Assembly (NCBI GenBank): GCA_020852815.1
Contig: JADZAN010000010.1
Span: 1 to 64,000 of the forward strand
Direction: 5' to 3'
From: Gemmatimonadaceae bacterium
GTDB taxonomy: Bacteria; Gemmatimonadota; Gemmatimonadetes; Gemmatimonadales; Gemmatimonadaceae
Length of the DNA: 64,000 nt
The position numbers and the translations under genes are program-made. The notes below the pieces were generated by a model. The model did not search any database. It saw nothing but the letters and a program-made list of their open reading frames with translations, and was not told the DNA's origin. Positions 25,970 to 34,824 of the stretch are shown here, piece by piece (position 1 is the stretch's first letter; each line of letters begins with the position of its first letter).

Positions 25970-25997
25970 GCGAACGGCGCCTAACGGCGCCGTTCGC
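25970..25997 (-). terminator. Hairpin terminator after the DUF2723 gene
   Basis: A perfect 12-bp stem identical to that at 12-38 (GCGAACGGCGCC / GGCGCCGTTCGC), here with loop TAAC. On the minus strand it is followed by GTTTTC. It lies 53 bp after the stop codon of the minus-strand gene at 26051. Confidence 0.65.
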
Positions 25998-26050
25998 ACT
26001 CCCGTCCCCCCCCAGCCTTCGCTGGGGCAAGCTTTCCCCCGTCCCCCGTC

Positions 26051-28339
26051 CTAGTTCTTCCGTGTCGTGTCCTTCGGCGCCACATTCAACGGCACCGCCG
26101 GCTTCACATCCCCTTGCATCGGCGTCGGCGCCGACTGCTGCAACGCCTCGAAGTTGAAGAACTCGGCGATGCGCGTCGACTGGGCGACCTGCTTGGCCGC
26201 GTCGAGCGCCTTGTTTGCACCTGCCGGGTCGCCGATTGCCGTGAGGACGTCGTGCATCATGAAACCGGTCGACACATAGAGCGCCGGGATGCCCACCGAG
26301 GCCTTGTCGGGCCACCCGCCCTTGCGCACGAACGACTGCTGCCCCTCGAAAACGTTCTCCCAGAGCGCCTTGCTGCGCTGCACGTCGACCCATCCCTCGC
26401 CCGGGACGAGGAGCGTGTCCTTCGACGCCATGGGGGCGTGGTCGAGGAGGCGACGCGCCAGCCCCTGCGTCACCAGGTACTCGTCCAGTCCCAGTTCGCG
26501 CCCGTAGCTCCCGGAGGTGCGCGAGAAGTAGATGGGACGCCCCGGGTTGTCCTTGATGATCTGGAGCACGAAGTAGTCGGCGCGCGTGAGCAAGCGCGGC
26601 GGGATCTTCGTGCGCAGGCCGTAGCCCTCGAACACCACCGTGTCCGGAAGCTCGAAGTACAACGGGACCGAGTCCGCCTGCTGCAACGTCATCTTTACCG
26701 GCGGCCCCGAGGGCTTCTTCCAGTTCCCGCCCTTGTAGATCGCCGGCCCCTTGGTGGCGTCGTAGTCGCGCACCGGGTTGCGGATCAGTTGGCGCGTGTA
26801 CCAGTCGGTGTTGAGGAGCGACGTGTTGGCGACCACGACGTCGGGCCGGATCCCCTCCACCTCCTGCGCATACCACAGCGGGAAGGTGTCGTTGTCGCCG
26901 ACCGTCACCAGGACGCCGTACGGCTCCACCGAGTTGAGGAGGTCGTGCGCGAACTTCGCCGTGGTGTCGTCACCCTTGCGCGTCGCCGCGCTCCAGTTGC
27001 CTACCAGCGGAAAGAAGGCGATGCCCAGCACCGGCGTCGCCATCAACCAGCTGCGCTTCCTCGGGAGGTCGAGCGTCTCCTTGCCGAGCTTGACCTGCTC
27101 GCTGCCTAACAACGCGGCCACCGATTCCCACACGAAGGCCAGCCCCAGCGCCGCCCATACGGACCACGCCGAGAAGCTCCAGAGGTAGAAGTAGTCGCGG
27201 TCACGCACCTCTCGCTCGACCGCATCCCCCAGTTCCGGCGCCTGGGAATAGCCGTAGCGGAAGTTGAGGTACTTGATGAGCAGGAGCGTCATCGTGAACA
27301 TCAGCGGCCCGAAGAACCAGAACGACTGGCGGTCGCGCTTCCAGTGCACCCACCCGCCAAAGAGGCCGAGGACGAGGTACAGCGCGGCCAGGACGCCTTG
27401 CAGCGTCTGGTGCTCGCCGTACGGGTCGCGCCACCACTGCCACTTGAAGTACATCCAGTACATCGAGACCTGGGCCGGATAGACACGGCTCGGGTCGTTA
27501 GGGTCCGGGGCGCCATACTGCCCGCGGTTGAAGTTGTAGACGAAGCGCTCCCACGTGACCTTGTCGAAGGTGCACTTGGCGGTCAGCTCGGTGGTGCAGG
27601 CGGTCGGCTCGCCCTCGGCGATGGCCGGGAAGTGCGCGGCGCGAATGGGCTGCGTGGCGAACGGCGTCATCCCGAACAGGACGGCACCGACGCAGGCCAG
27701 GATCAGCTTCCAGCGGAGAATCGTCCTGGGGCGGCGGACCATTACCGCAAAGGCGAAGGCCGGGGCGGCGAGGAAGCCCGCCATGTGGTTGGAGAAGCCG
27801 AGTCCCAGCAGGTAGGCGATGAGGACGAGGAGCTTGTCCGCCTTGGGACCGTCCGGGTCATCACACCAGCGCACCGTGAGCCAGGCGACGACGGCGACGC
27901 CGATGAGGGCGACGGTGTAGACCTTCTCGTTGACGACCGACTGCGACCAGACCGTGAACGCCGTGGCCCCGATCAGCGCCGCCAGACCGCCGCCGACGAT
28001 GCGCTGCCACCGTTCGCTGAACCACGAGACGAGGACGCGCTCGGTGATGAGGAACCACATCGCCGCCGACGAGGCGGAGCAGAGCGCGGCGAGGATGTTC
28101 ACCTTCATCGCCACGCTCCCGCCGATGGGGAGGATGGAGAAGACGCGCCCGAGGAGGACGAAGAAGGGATTGCCCGGCGGGTGCGGGAGCCCGAGGATGT
28201 ACGCCGCCGCGATGTACTCGCTCGTGTCCCACATGGCCGTCGAGGGGCCGATCGTGAGCATGTAGAGCGTGAAGACCAGGGCGCCGGCGATCGCCGCGGC
28301 CAGGTATGAGGGGCGGTAGTCGAGCTCTGTCTGGGACAT
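26051..28339 (-). CDS. DUF2723 family polytopic membrane protein
   Basis: A 762-residue inner-membrane protein. The N-terminal half has about 10 hydrophobic segments and the DUF2723 signatures TIGPSTAMWDTSEYIAAAYILGLPHPPGNPFF. A C-terminal soluble region (about 480-762) begins ATRKGDDTTAKFAHDLLNSVEPYGVLVTVGDNDTFPLWYAQEVEGIRPDV. This family is related to TMEM260/protein O-mannosyltransferase-like GT-C glycosyltransferases, with the acidic WDTSEY motif in the first loop. It probably transfers a sugar to secreted proteins (inference). Start ATG 28339 fits; TTG 28342 is the alternative. The leader upstream is a pyrimidine-rich array. Confidence 0.88.
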   Translation of the reverse strand: MSQTELDYRPSYLAAAIAGALVFTLYMLTIGPSTAMWDTSEYIAAAYILGLPHPPGNPFFVLLGRVFSILPIGGSVAMKVNILAALCSASSAAMWFLITERVLVSWFSERWQRIVGGGLAALIGATAFTVWSQSVVNEKVYTVALIGVAVVAWLTVRWCDDPDGPKADKLLVLIAYLLGLGFSNHMAGFLAAPAFAFAVMVRRPRTILRWKLILACVGAVLFGMTPFATQPIRAAHFPAIAEGEPTACTTELTAKCTFDKVTWERFVYNFNRGQYGAPDPNDPSRVYPAQVSMYWMYFKWQWWRDPYGEHQTLQGVLAALYLVLGLFGGWVHWKRDRQSFWFFGPLMFTMTLLLIKYLNFRYGYSQAPELGDAVEREVRDRDYFYLWSFSAWSVWAALGLAFVWESVAALLGSEQVKLGKETLDLPRKRSWLMATPVLGIAFFPLVGNWSAATRKGDDTTAKFAHDLLNSVEPYGVLVTVGDNDTFPLWYAQEVEGIRPDVVVANTSLLNTDWYTRQLIRNPVRDYDATKGPAIYKGGNWKKPSGPPVKMTLQQADSVPLYFELPDTVVFEGYGLRTKIPPRLLTRADYFVLQIIKDNPGRPIYFSRTSGSYGRELGLDEYLVTQGLARRLLDHAPMASKDTLLVPGEGWVDVQRSKALWENVFEGQQSFVRKGGWPDKASVGIPALYVSTGFMMHDVLTAIGDPAGANKALDAAKQVAQSTRIAEFFNFEALQQSAPTPMQGDVKPAVPLNVAPKDTTRKN

Positions 28340-28351
28340 CAATCTCTAACT

Positions 28352-28386
28352 AGAAGACGAGAAGACGAGAGGACGAGAAGACGAGG
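28352..28386 (-). repeat. CTCGTCYTCT array before the DUF2723 start
   Basis: On the coding (minus) strand, four copies of the pyrimidine octamer lie 13-48 bases before ATG 28339. An opposite-facing array lies at 28591-28632, with a partial CCCAGC palindrome at about 28395-28410. Confidence 0.7.
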
Positions 28387-28635
28387 GGCCTGCCTCAGCG
28401 AAGGCTGGGGCCTGCAAGACGAGAATCGGCGGTCTCGTCTCTTGGGCACGGGACGGGGGGGGAGCGTTGCCCGTTCCGGGCGGATTTTGGCTCCTCATGC
28501 AGCCGGGAAGGATACCCTCGGTCCCCCGGCGTTGGAAGGCAGTCCGCCCCAGCACCGCCGTCTGCCCCGCTCTCGTCGTGAAGTCAGGCCCCTCGTCTTC
28601 TCGTCCTCTCGTCCTCTCGTCCTCTCGTCCCCCGG
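28387..28635. other. Intergenic region between purH and DUF2723 genes
   Basis: About 250 bp without a gene. It contains one CAGCGAAGGCTGGGG palindrome (about 28397), and a plus-oriented CTCGTCYTCT array at 28591-28632 that ends four bases before the purH stop codon. The two arrays are inverted relative to each other and flank the segment. Confidence 0.6.
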
Positions 28636-30168
28636 CTAGTGGCGAAAGAGTCGCTGCCCCGTGAACACCATCGCGATCCCTTTCTCATTCGCGGCTGCAA
28701 TCACCTCGGCGTCGCGCACCGAACCGCCGGGCTGCACGATCGCTGTGATCCCGGCCTCGACCACCACGTCGATCGAGTCGCGGAAGGGGAAGTAGGCGTC
28801 CGATCCCACCACCGATCCGGCGGTCTCGAGCCCCAGGCTCCGCGCCTTGTGAACCGCCATGAACGAGGCGTCGACGCGCGACATCTGGCCGGCGCCAATT
28901 CCCACCGTGGCGCCGTCGCGCGCCAGGACGATGGCGTTGGACTTGACGGCGCTCACCGCCCGCCAGGCAAAAAGGAGGTCGATGCGCTCCTGCTCGCTCG
29001 GCGAGCGCTCGGAGACGACCGTCCACTCGCCGATGCCTAACGAAGCCGGGGGACGATCCTGCAGCAGGAAGCCGCCGCGCACGCGCTTGAAGTCGAGCGA
29101 CCCCTCGCGCCACGTGGCCGTCCCTTGCAGGAGGCGCAGGTTCTTCTTCCGCCCCAGGATCTCCACCGCCTCCTCGCTGAACGAGGGCGAGACGATGCAT
29201 TCCACGAACAGCGACGAGATGGCCTCCGCCGTCTCGGCGTCGACCGGGACGGTGAAGGAGATCACGCTCCCGAAAGCCGAGACCGGGTCGCAGGCCAGCG
29301 CCTTCTTGTACGCGTCGAGTGCGCCCAGCCCCGTCGCCAATCCGCACGGCGTGGTGTGCTTGATGATGGCGCACGCCGGCTCTCCCGCGAACGGATCGGT
29401 GGCCAGCAGCGCCCCTTCGAGGTCGAGGAAGTTGTTGAACGAGAGTTCCTTTCCTCCCCTCTGCACGAGCCCCGCCAGCCCCTCGCCTGCACGCTCGATG
29501 TAGAAGGCGGCCTCCTGCCCGGGGTTCTCGCCGTAGCGCAACGTCTGCTTGCGGGTGACGGCGATGGGGACGACGTCGGGGAAGTGGTCGCCGCGCTGCT
29601 GGGCAAACCAGGTGGTGATGGCGCTGTCGTATGCCGCGGTGTGCGCGTAGACCTTCTCCGCCAGGCGCCGCCGCAACGCCGGGTCGCCAGCGCCCGAGGT
29701 GATGGCCTCCAGCACCTTGGCGTAGTCGCTCGGGTCCACCACGACCCAGACCGCGGCGAAGTTCTTTGCCGCCGAGCGCAGCATCGACGGGCCGCCGATG
29801 TCGATGTTCTCGATCACTTCCTCGGGATGCACGCCGGGTTTGGCCGCCGTCTCGCGGAAGGGATAGAGGTTGACGCAGACGAGGTCGATCGGGTGGATGT
29901 CATGCTCGGCGATCGCCGCCATGTGCTCGGGGAGGTCGCGTCTGGCGAGGAGCCCGCCGTGCACCGCCGGGTGCAACGTCTTCACGCGTCCGTCGAGCAT
30001 CTCGGGGAACTGGGTGACGTCGGAGACATCGCGCACCACGAGGCCTGCCTCGCGCAGCGCGCGCGAGGTGCCACCGGTGGAGACCAGGTCCCACCCCGCG
30101 GCCACGAGGGCGCGGGCGAAGTCGACCAGTCCGGACTTGTCGGAGACGGAGAGCAGGGCGGTAGGCAT
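28636..30168 (-). CDS. purH: Bifunctional AICAR transformylase / IMP cyclohydrolase
   Basis: A 510-residue enzyme for the last two steps of IMP synthesis. The N-terminal MGS-like cyclohydrolase domain has [17 protein letters not shown] and STGGTSRAL, with [15 protein letters not shown]; the C-terminal transformylase domain has [20 protein letters not shown] and the [12 protein letters not shown] stretch. The length is normal. ATG 30168 gives the standard N-terminus [11 protein letters not shown]. purN lies just upstream on the same strand (59-bp gap), a common purine operon arrangement. Confidence 0.97.
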   Translation of the reverse strand: MPTALLSVSDKSGLVDFARALVAAGWDLVSTGGTSRALREAGLVVRDVSDVTQFPEMLDGRVKTLHPAVHGGLLARRDLPEHMAAIAEHDIHPIDLVCVNLYPFRETAAKPGVHPEEVIENIDIGGPSMLRSAAKNFAAVWVVVDPSDYAKVLEAITSGAGDPALRRRLAEKVYAHTAAYDSAITTWFAQQRGDHFPDVVPIAVTRKQTLRYGENPGQEAAFYIERAGEGLAGLVQRGGKELSFNNFLDLEGALLATDPFAGEPACAIIKHTTPCGLATGLGALDAYKKALACDPVSAFGSVISFTVPVDAETAEAISSLFVECIVSPSFSEEAVEILGRKKNLRLLQGTATWREGSLDFKRVRGGFLLQDRPPASLGIGEWTVVSERSPSEQERIDLLFAWRAVSAVKSNAIVLARDGATVGIGAGQMSRVDASFMAVHKARSLGLETAGSVVGSDAYFPFRDSIDVVVEAGITAIVQPGGSVRDAEVIAAANEKGIAMVFTGQRLFRH

Positions 30169-30227
30169 GGGGGCAACGACGGAAGAGTCGTGGAAGGATT
30201 GGCGAGGAAGTCGCGTTCCCGGTCGCG

Positions 30228-30920
30228 CTAGCCGAGGAGGGCGTTGATCCCTTCGGCCGCGGCGCCCGGGTCGGCGCGCAGGGCAAAGTGCGTGGGGGCG
30301 AGGTGGCCCGGCGCGCCGTGGACGCGCCCATCGTCGCCTAACGTGATGACACCCGCGGCGAGCTGCTGCACCACACGCGGAAAGAGCGCGTGCTCCACGG
30401 CCAGGACGCGGCGGGCGAGCGTCTCGGCATCGTCACCGGGAAAGACCGGGACCGGCCACTGCGCGATGATGGCGCCGTGGTCGTACTCCTCGTCGACGAA
30501 GTGCACCGTGGCCCCGCTCACGCGCGCGCCGTGCGCCACCACGGCTTCGTGCACGTGGTGCCCGTACATCCCCGGACCTCCAAAGGCGGGGAGCAGCGCC
30601 GGGTGGACGTTGACGATGCGCCCGCGATAGGCGCGCGTCACCTCGGCGGGGATCATGCGCAGGTAGCCGGCCAGGACCACCAGGTCGATGCCGTGATGCG
30701 CCAGGAGGGCGAGCATCCCGTTGCTGCGTTGCTCGCGCTCCATGGCCAGGGCGGTGATGCCATGGCCGCGGGCACGCGCCAGCGCCCCTGCCGACGCGCG
30801 GTCGCAGGCGACGAGGACGATCTCGCCCGGGCGCGCGGCGCCAAGGGCGGTGAGGTGCTCCTGGATCGACTGGAAGTTGGACCCGCCCCCCGAGGCGAGC
30901 ACGGCGATCTGCTTGCGCAT
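30228..30920 (-). CDS. purN: Phosphoribosylglycinamide formyltransferase
   Basis: A 230-residue GAR transformylase (N10-formyl-THF dependent), the third step of purine synthesis. Family motifs: VLASGGGSNFQSI at the N-terminus for phosphoribosyl binding, GYLRMIP, the active-site NVHPALLPAFGG, and GATVHFVDEEYDHG with the catalytic Asp. The ATG at 30920 is used because the upstream frame to 31088 has no homologous character. It is followed by purH. Confidence 0.95.
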   Translation of the reverse strand: MRKQIAVLASGGGSNFQSIQEHLTALGAARPGEIVLVACDRASAGALARARGHGITALAMEREQRSNGMLALLAHHGIDLVVLAGYLRMIPAEVTRAYRGRIVNVHPALLPAFGGPGMYGHHVHEAVVAHGARVSGATVHFVDEEYDHGAIIAQWPVPVFPGDDAETLARRVLAVEHALFPRVVQQLAAGVITLGDDGRVHGAPGHLAPTHFALRADPGAAAEGINALLG

Positions 30921-31600
30921 GGCGCCGCATGTTAACGCAGGCGTTGGCCGGGGAGTAGAGTTGACCGGGCCGAGCTGAGGTTCGTGGAGCCTCAGATTCT
31001 CACGATCACGCACCCGCGGGGCGCCGCGATGGGTATGACCCTCAGCCTCGACCCTCGCCGGCCGCCGATTCCCTTCGCGTCCATGCACTCATCGAGTGTC
31101 AATTCATGCTTGCCATGCGAGTATGCGGCAACCCGAGTGGTCCCATCATTTCGAGTGCGTGCGGAACCGGAAGTTTCCCCGACGAGCGCTTGTCGACCTC
31201 CCAAACTGCCGATTCGGCGACGTGCCCGTCGGAAACGCTGGCCACAAAGATCTCATCGCAGGTGTCCTGCGCCGTGCTTCACTCGCGAACCAGCAGTTGC
31301 GGCGGGTGCTGGAGTCCAGGTGTCGATACATCATGCGTTGCTCGATATTCGGGCGCGGAGCGTGTTGAATCCGTGGCCTGTTCCTTCGGCATCAGAGTAC
31401 TAGGGAATCCGTTTGCAGCTGAGGCTGCATCGGGCAGGTGCAAAGGCAGCTTGCGTCTTGGGGTGACGGCCGTACTATTGGCGCTCGCTGGACATCATCC
31501 TGCAGCGTTCCACGCAATTCGACATGCAGTTTCGATGACACCACGGCTGCGACCATCGTGCGATTCAGGAGATCCTGCGCCGCGTTGGACTCTACGCCTC
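30921..31600. other. 680-bp region with no supported gene
   Basis: Open frames exist, including a Cys/Ser-rich one from 31106 that joins in frame to the next gene, but it has no signal peptide at its start and no ribosome site. GC content is lower than around purN. I see no RNA gene here. It probably carries the promoters of purN and the propeller gene. Confidence 0.4.
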
Positions 31601-32746
31601 ATGCGTCTACTCTTCCCGTATCTAGTGTCCGCCGTCGCCGCCTGCGGCGACTCGGCGCCCGACGCGGGGTCGCACTCCTCACGAGTTCTGTGGCGCCTGC
31701 CGTTCGCACCGAATGAGCTCTTCTCATGGGGAGGAGTCCCCGCAGTTCGCGATGGGAGGGCGTACTGGAAGACGATGAATGGACTACTCGCCTTGGATAT
31801 GATCTCAGGCGAGCGGCGATGGACAACGCCTCTCCCGATTCGCAGTCTGCAGGCTCCGAACGTACTGTGGCACGATGGGTTGCTTGCCATCGCCGACTGG
31901 TGGGGTGTGACCGTAGCCGATGCTGAGACCGGAACGGTGGTCTGGACCGCCGCGGACACGACGAGGCGGCACGATACCTTTCTCGATGCACGTGATGGAA
32001 CGCTGTTTCACTTTCTTACGTCGGACTCGAATCGCCCTGGCCCCTACCTCGGTGTTCTGAAGGCTGTCGATTTGCGGACAGGTACGCCGAGGTGGGAGCA
32101 GGTACTGCTGCGCCATGAGACCTTTTCTGTACTGCCCCAGGGTGTCGTGATCGAGGGCGACGCGGTGTATGCGGTGGGGAGTCGCAGTCTGAGCGCCTCA
32201 GGGCACCTGAAGACGATCTTCGTCAGCGCGTTGCGTAGGATTGACGGCGCGTTGCTCTGGCACGCCGAGCTTCCGGGCGAGTTCCACGCGGCATCAACCA
32301 ATGCGACGATCTTCGGATCCCTTCTCCTATTGGGCGACGGTTTCGGTTCGGGATTCCTGGCACTGGACCGCACCGATGGACACGAAGTGTGGAGGCTGTC
32401 GGGCGAGTCGGGATTCTACGGACCCACCTACGCGCCGCTTGTGCGGGACGGCATCGGATACGGCGTGTCCAGCGACCGACACGCGTACGCGTTTGACGCG
32501 GCCACGGGACGTCAGCTTTGGACGACGAAGCTTCCCGCGAGCGCGCACCAGCTCGCGCTTTGTGGCCGGTTCCTTCTGGTCGAAAACCAGGCAGTGATGC
32601 TTCTGGATCGCACGAGTGGCGCCATCGTTGATTCGCTCCTGACGAACCCCGATGGCAGTGAGATCCCGAGCAGCGGTTTCGCTGTCTCGGATCGCATCGC
32701 TGCCATCAGCACAGACCGGGAGATTGTAGGGTTCTCCTGTGAGTAA
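31601..32746 (+). CDS. PQQ-like beta-propeller lipoprotein
   Basis: A 381-residue exported protein. A short hydrophobic N-terminus ends in VAACGDS, a typical lipobox with Cys near residue 15. PQQ-type propeller repeats follow: LLALDMISGERRWTTPL, VTVADAETGTVVWTA, LKAVDLRTGTPRWE, LRRIDGALLWHAEL, LALDRTDGHEVWRLSG, AYAFDAATGRQLWTTKL. Such proteins act as scaffolds or quinoprotein-like modules; no PQQ ligand can be confirmed. ATG 31601 is the start that gives a lipoprotein signal; the open frame reaches 31106. Codon use has more A/T than neighbours, as in the 11.5-20 kb region. Confidence 0.78.
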   Translation: MRLLFPYLVSAVAACGDSAPDAGSHSSRVLWRLPFAPNELFSWGGVPAVRDGRAYWKTMNGLLALDMISGERRWTTPLPIRSLQAPNVLWHDGLLAIADWWGVTVADAETGTVVWTAADTTRRHDTFLDARDGTLFHFLTSDSNRPGPYLGVLKAVDLRTGTPRWEQVLLRHETFSVLPQGVVIEGDAVYAVGSRSLSASGHLKTIFVSALRRIDGALLWHAELPGEFHAASTNATIFGSLLLLGDGFGSGFLALDRTDGHEVWRLSGESGFYGPTYAPLVRDGIGYGVSSDRHAYAFDAATGRQLWTTKLPASAHQLALCGRFLLVENQAVMLLDRTSGAIVDSLLTNPDGSEIPSSGFAVSDRIAAISTDREIVGFSCE

Positions 32747-32887
32747 CATGACCGAGGGGCACGGCTCACATGGGCAGTTCAGCTGATTGCGAACTCGCGT
32801 GTGCGTGGCGGGCGCCCGAATCGGGCAGCCCCCGCGGGGTCATGGCCACCGGGCGTGCCGCGCGAGAGGCAAGCGCCGCAGACGTAT

Positions 32888-33442
32888 TCACCCCTCGCTC
32901 GCCGCAATCCACTCCTCGATCGCCTCACCCAGCGTATGCGCCACGTCCGCATGCGTGCGCGCCCAGTGCACCTCGCTGAACGGCGTCGCCGGCGACGGAA
33001 CGAGGACGCCGATCCCGCCCAGTTCGAGCGCCGGCTCCACATCGCGCCGGCGATCGCCGACATACAGCGAACGCGTGAGGTCGATGCCATGGTCGCGCGC
33101 GGCGCGGAGGTACATGCCGGTGGCGGGCTTGCGGCAGTCGCAGGCCCCGGAGACCGAGGGGTGGTGCGGGCAGTGATAACTGTCGTCGAGGCGTGCCCCT
33201 GCGTCGGCCAGGAGCTGCGTGAGGCGGCGCCGTGTTGCCTCGTACTGCGCTTCCGTCAGGAGCCCCTGTGCGATCCCGCTCTGGTTGGTGACGACGATGG
33301 CCAGCAGCGCGCGCTGGTTGAGCGCGATGATATGCTGCGCCACGTCGGGAAGGACGCGCACGCCGTCGGGATCGGCCAGATAATGCGCGTCCTCGATGAG
33401 CGTGCCGTCGCGGTCCAGAAAGGCGGCGGGGCGGAGCGTCAT
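32888..33442 (-). CDS. gmhB: D-glycero-D-manno-heptose 1,7-bisphosphate 7-phosphatase
   Basis: A 184-residue HAD-family phosphatase that makes heptose 1-phosphate for lipopolysaccharide core. The catalytic FLDRDGTL has Asp10 and Asp12; the HAD motif II is VVTNQSG; a CPHHPSVSGACDCRKP zinc-binding loop is typical of GmhB and histidinol phosphatases; and the last motif VGDRRRDVEPA is present. The start overlaps the selA stop by four bases (ATGA), so both are likely in one operon. Its presence supports a diderm with heptose-containing glycans. A histidinol-phosphatase role is the alternative. Confidence 0.92.
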   Translation of the reverse strand: MTLRPAAFLDRDGTLIEDAHYLADPDGVRVLPDVAQHIIALNQRALLAIVVTNQSGIAQGLLTEAQYEATRRRLTQLLADAGARLDDSYHCPHHPSVSGACDCRKPATGMYLRAARDHGIDLTRSLYVGDRRRDVEPALELGGIGVLVPSPATPFSEVHWARTHADVAHTLGEAIEEWIAASEG

Positions 33443-34818
33443 GCGGCGCTCGCGGTGAGCGTGTCGCGCAGGGCCTGCGCGAGCGCGCCGTCGAGCGACG
33501 GGGGGATGGAGCGCAGGTCGAGGAGGAGGCGGTCGCGCTCGATGCGACCGACGATCGCGGTGGCGCCGTGCCGCAATGCGGCGTCAAGGGCGGTGGCGTC
33601 GCCGTCGAGCGCCAGCGCGGCCGACGGGATGCGCGAGGAGGGAAAGGCGCCGCCTCCGACAGTTGCAACGCTGTCCACCACTGCCGCATTGCAGCCGGCG
33701 ACGCCGGCGGCGCGCACCGCCTCGCCCAGGGTGGCGACGCGCGCGCGCACGACCTCGAGCGGGGCGGTGAGCATGGCGAGCGCGGGGACCTCGCGCACGG
33801 CGCGCGCCGGGTCGCGGTAGAGCGCCAACGTTGCCTCGAGCGCGGCAAGCGTGAGCTTGTCGACGCGCAGCGCGCGGCACAGCGGGTTGCGGCGGCACGC
33901 CGCCACCGCCTCCCCCTTGCCGAGGATGATCCCCGCCTGGGGCCCGCCCAGGAGCTTGTCGCCGCTCATGAGCGTGAGGGTGGCGCCGTCGCGCACCACG
34001 TCGGCCGCCAGCGGCTCGCCCGAAAGCCCAAAGGGGGAAAGATCCACCATCAGCCCGCTCCCGAAGTCGTGAATGAGCGGAATGGCCTGCTCGGTGGCGA
34101 TGGGGGCCAGGTCGCGCAACGACGCCTCGGCCACGAAGCCGGTGATCTCGAAGTTGGAGCGATGGACCTTGAGCAGCGCGCCGGTGCGGTCGCCTAACGC
34201 CGCGCGGTAGTCGTCGGCGTGCGTGCGATTCGTCGTCCCCACCTCGCGCAGCACCGCACCGCTGCGCGCCATGATGTCGGGAACGCGGAACGATCCGCCG
34301 ATCTCCACCAGTTCGCCGCGCGAGATGACGGCCTCGCGGTGGCGGGCAAAGGTGTTGAGGGCGAGGACGAGCGCGGCGGCGCAGTTGTTCACCACGATGG
34401 CGTCCTCGGCACCGGTCAGCTCTCGCAGCAGCGCGACGCTGTGCACATACCGCGAGCCGCGGCGCCCCTCGTCCACGTCGTACTCCAGGTTGCACGCGCC
34501 GCTGGCCGTGCGGGCGATGGCGTCGAGCGCCACCTGTGCCAGCGGGGCGCGCCCCAGGTTGGTGTGCAACACAACCCCGGTTGCGTTGAACACGGCGCGC
34601 AGCGATGGACGCTCGAGGTTCGACAGCGCGCGCGCGACGCGCGCATTCCATTCGTCGTCGGCCGCGGGGGCGCTCGCGCGCCCCTCGCGCACGTCGGCGA
34701 CCACCCGGCGTGCCGCCTCGGTGAGCAGTGCGGCGGGAGCGTGCGCGCCCAGCGCTCGCACGGCGTCGCGGGCGAGGAGCGAGCCGATGGCGGGAAGTGC
34801 GCGTCGTGCGTCGCCCAT
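33439..34818 (-). CDS. selA: L-seryl-tRNA(Sec) selenium transferase
   Basis: A 459-residue PLP enzyme converting Ser-tRNA(Sec) to Sec-tRNA(Sec) with selenophosphate. Motifs: NATGVVLHTNLGRAPL, CNLEYDVDEGRRGSRY, VNNCAAALVLALNT, and SGDKLLGGPQAG with the PLP-lysine K288. Length is normal for bacterial SelA. It is translationally coupled to gmhB downstream (ATGA) and starts six bases after the stop codon of the lipoprotein gene. No selB, selD or tRNA-Sec is in the window, so the partners must be elsewhere if the pathway works. Confidence 0.96.
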   Translation of the reverse strand: MGDARRALPAIGSLLARDAVRALGAHAPAALLTEAARRVVADVREGRASAPAADDEWNARVARALSNLERPSLRAVFNATGVVLHTNLGRAPLAQVALDAIARTASGACNLEYDVDEGRRGSRYVHSVALLRELTGAEDAIVVNNCAAALVLALNTFARHREAVISRGELVEIGGSFRVPDIMARSGAVLREVGTTNRTHADDYRAALGDRTGALLKVHRSNFEITGFVAEASLRDLAPIATEQAIPLIHDFGSGLMVDLSPFGLSGEPLAADVVRDGATLTLMSGDKLLGGPQAGIILGKGEAVAACRRNPLCRALRVDKLTLAALEATLALYRDPARAVREVPALAMLTAPLEVVRARVATLGEAVRAAGVAGCNAAVVDSVATVGGGAFPSSRIPSAALALDGDATALDAALRHGATAIVGRIERDRLLLDLRSIPPSLDGALAQALRDTLTASAA

Positions 34819-34824
34819 GCGTGC

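Noticed and set aside
31106-31600. Cys/Ser-rich N-terminal extension of the PQQ propeller as a second Cys-rich peptide
   Set aside because: No signal peptide at its start, no ribosome site and random-looking composition.
33439-34818. Selenoprotein genes with in-frame TGA near selA
   Set aside because: No conserved TGA-containing frame or SECIS-like structure was seen.
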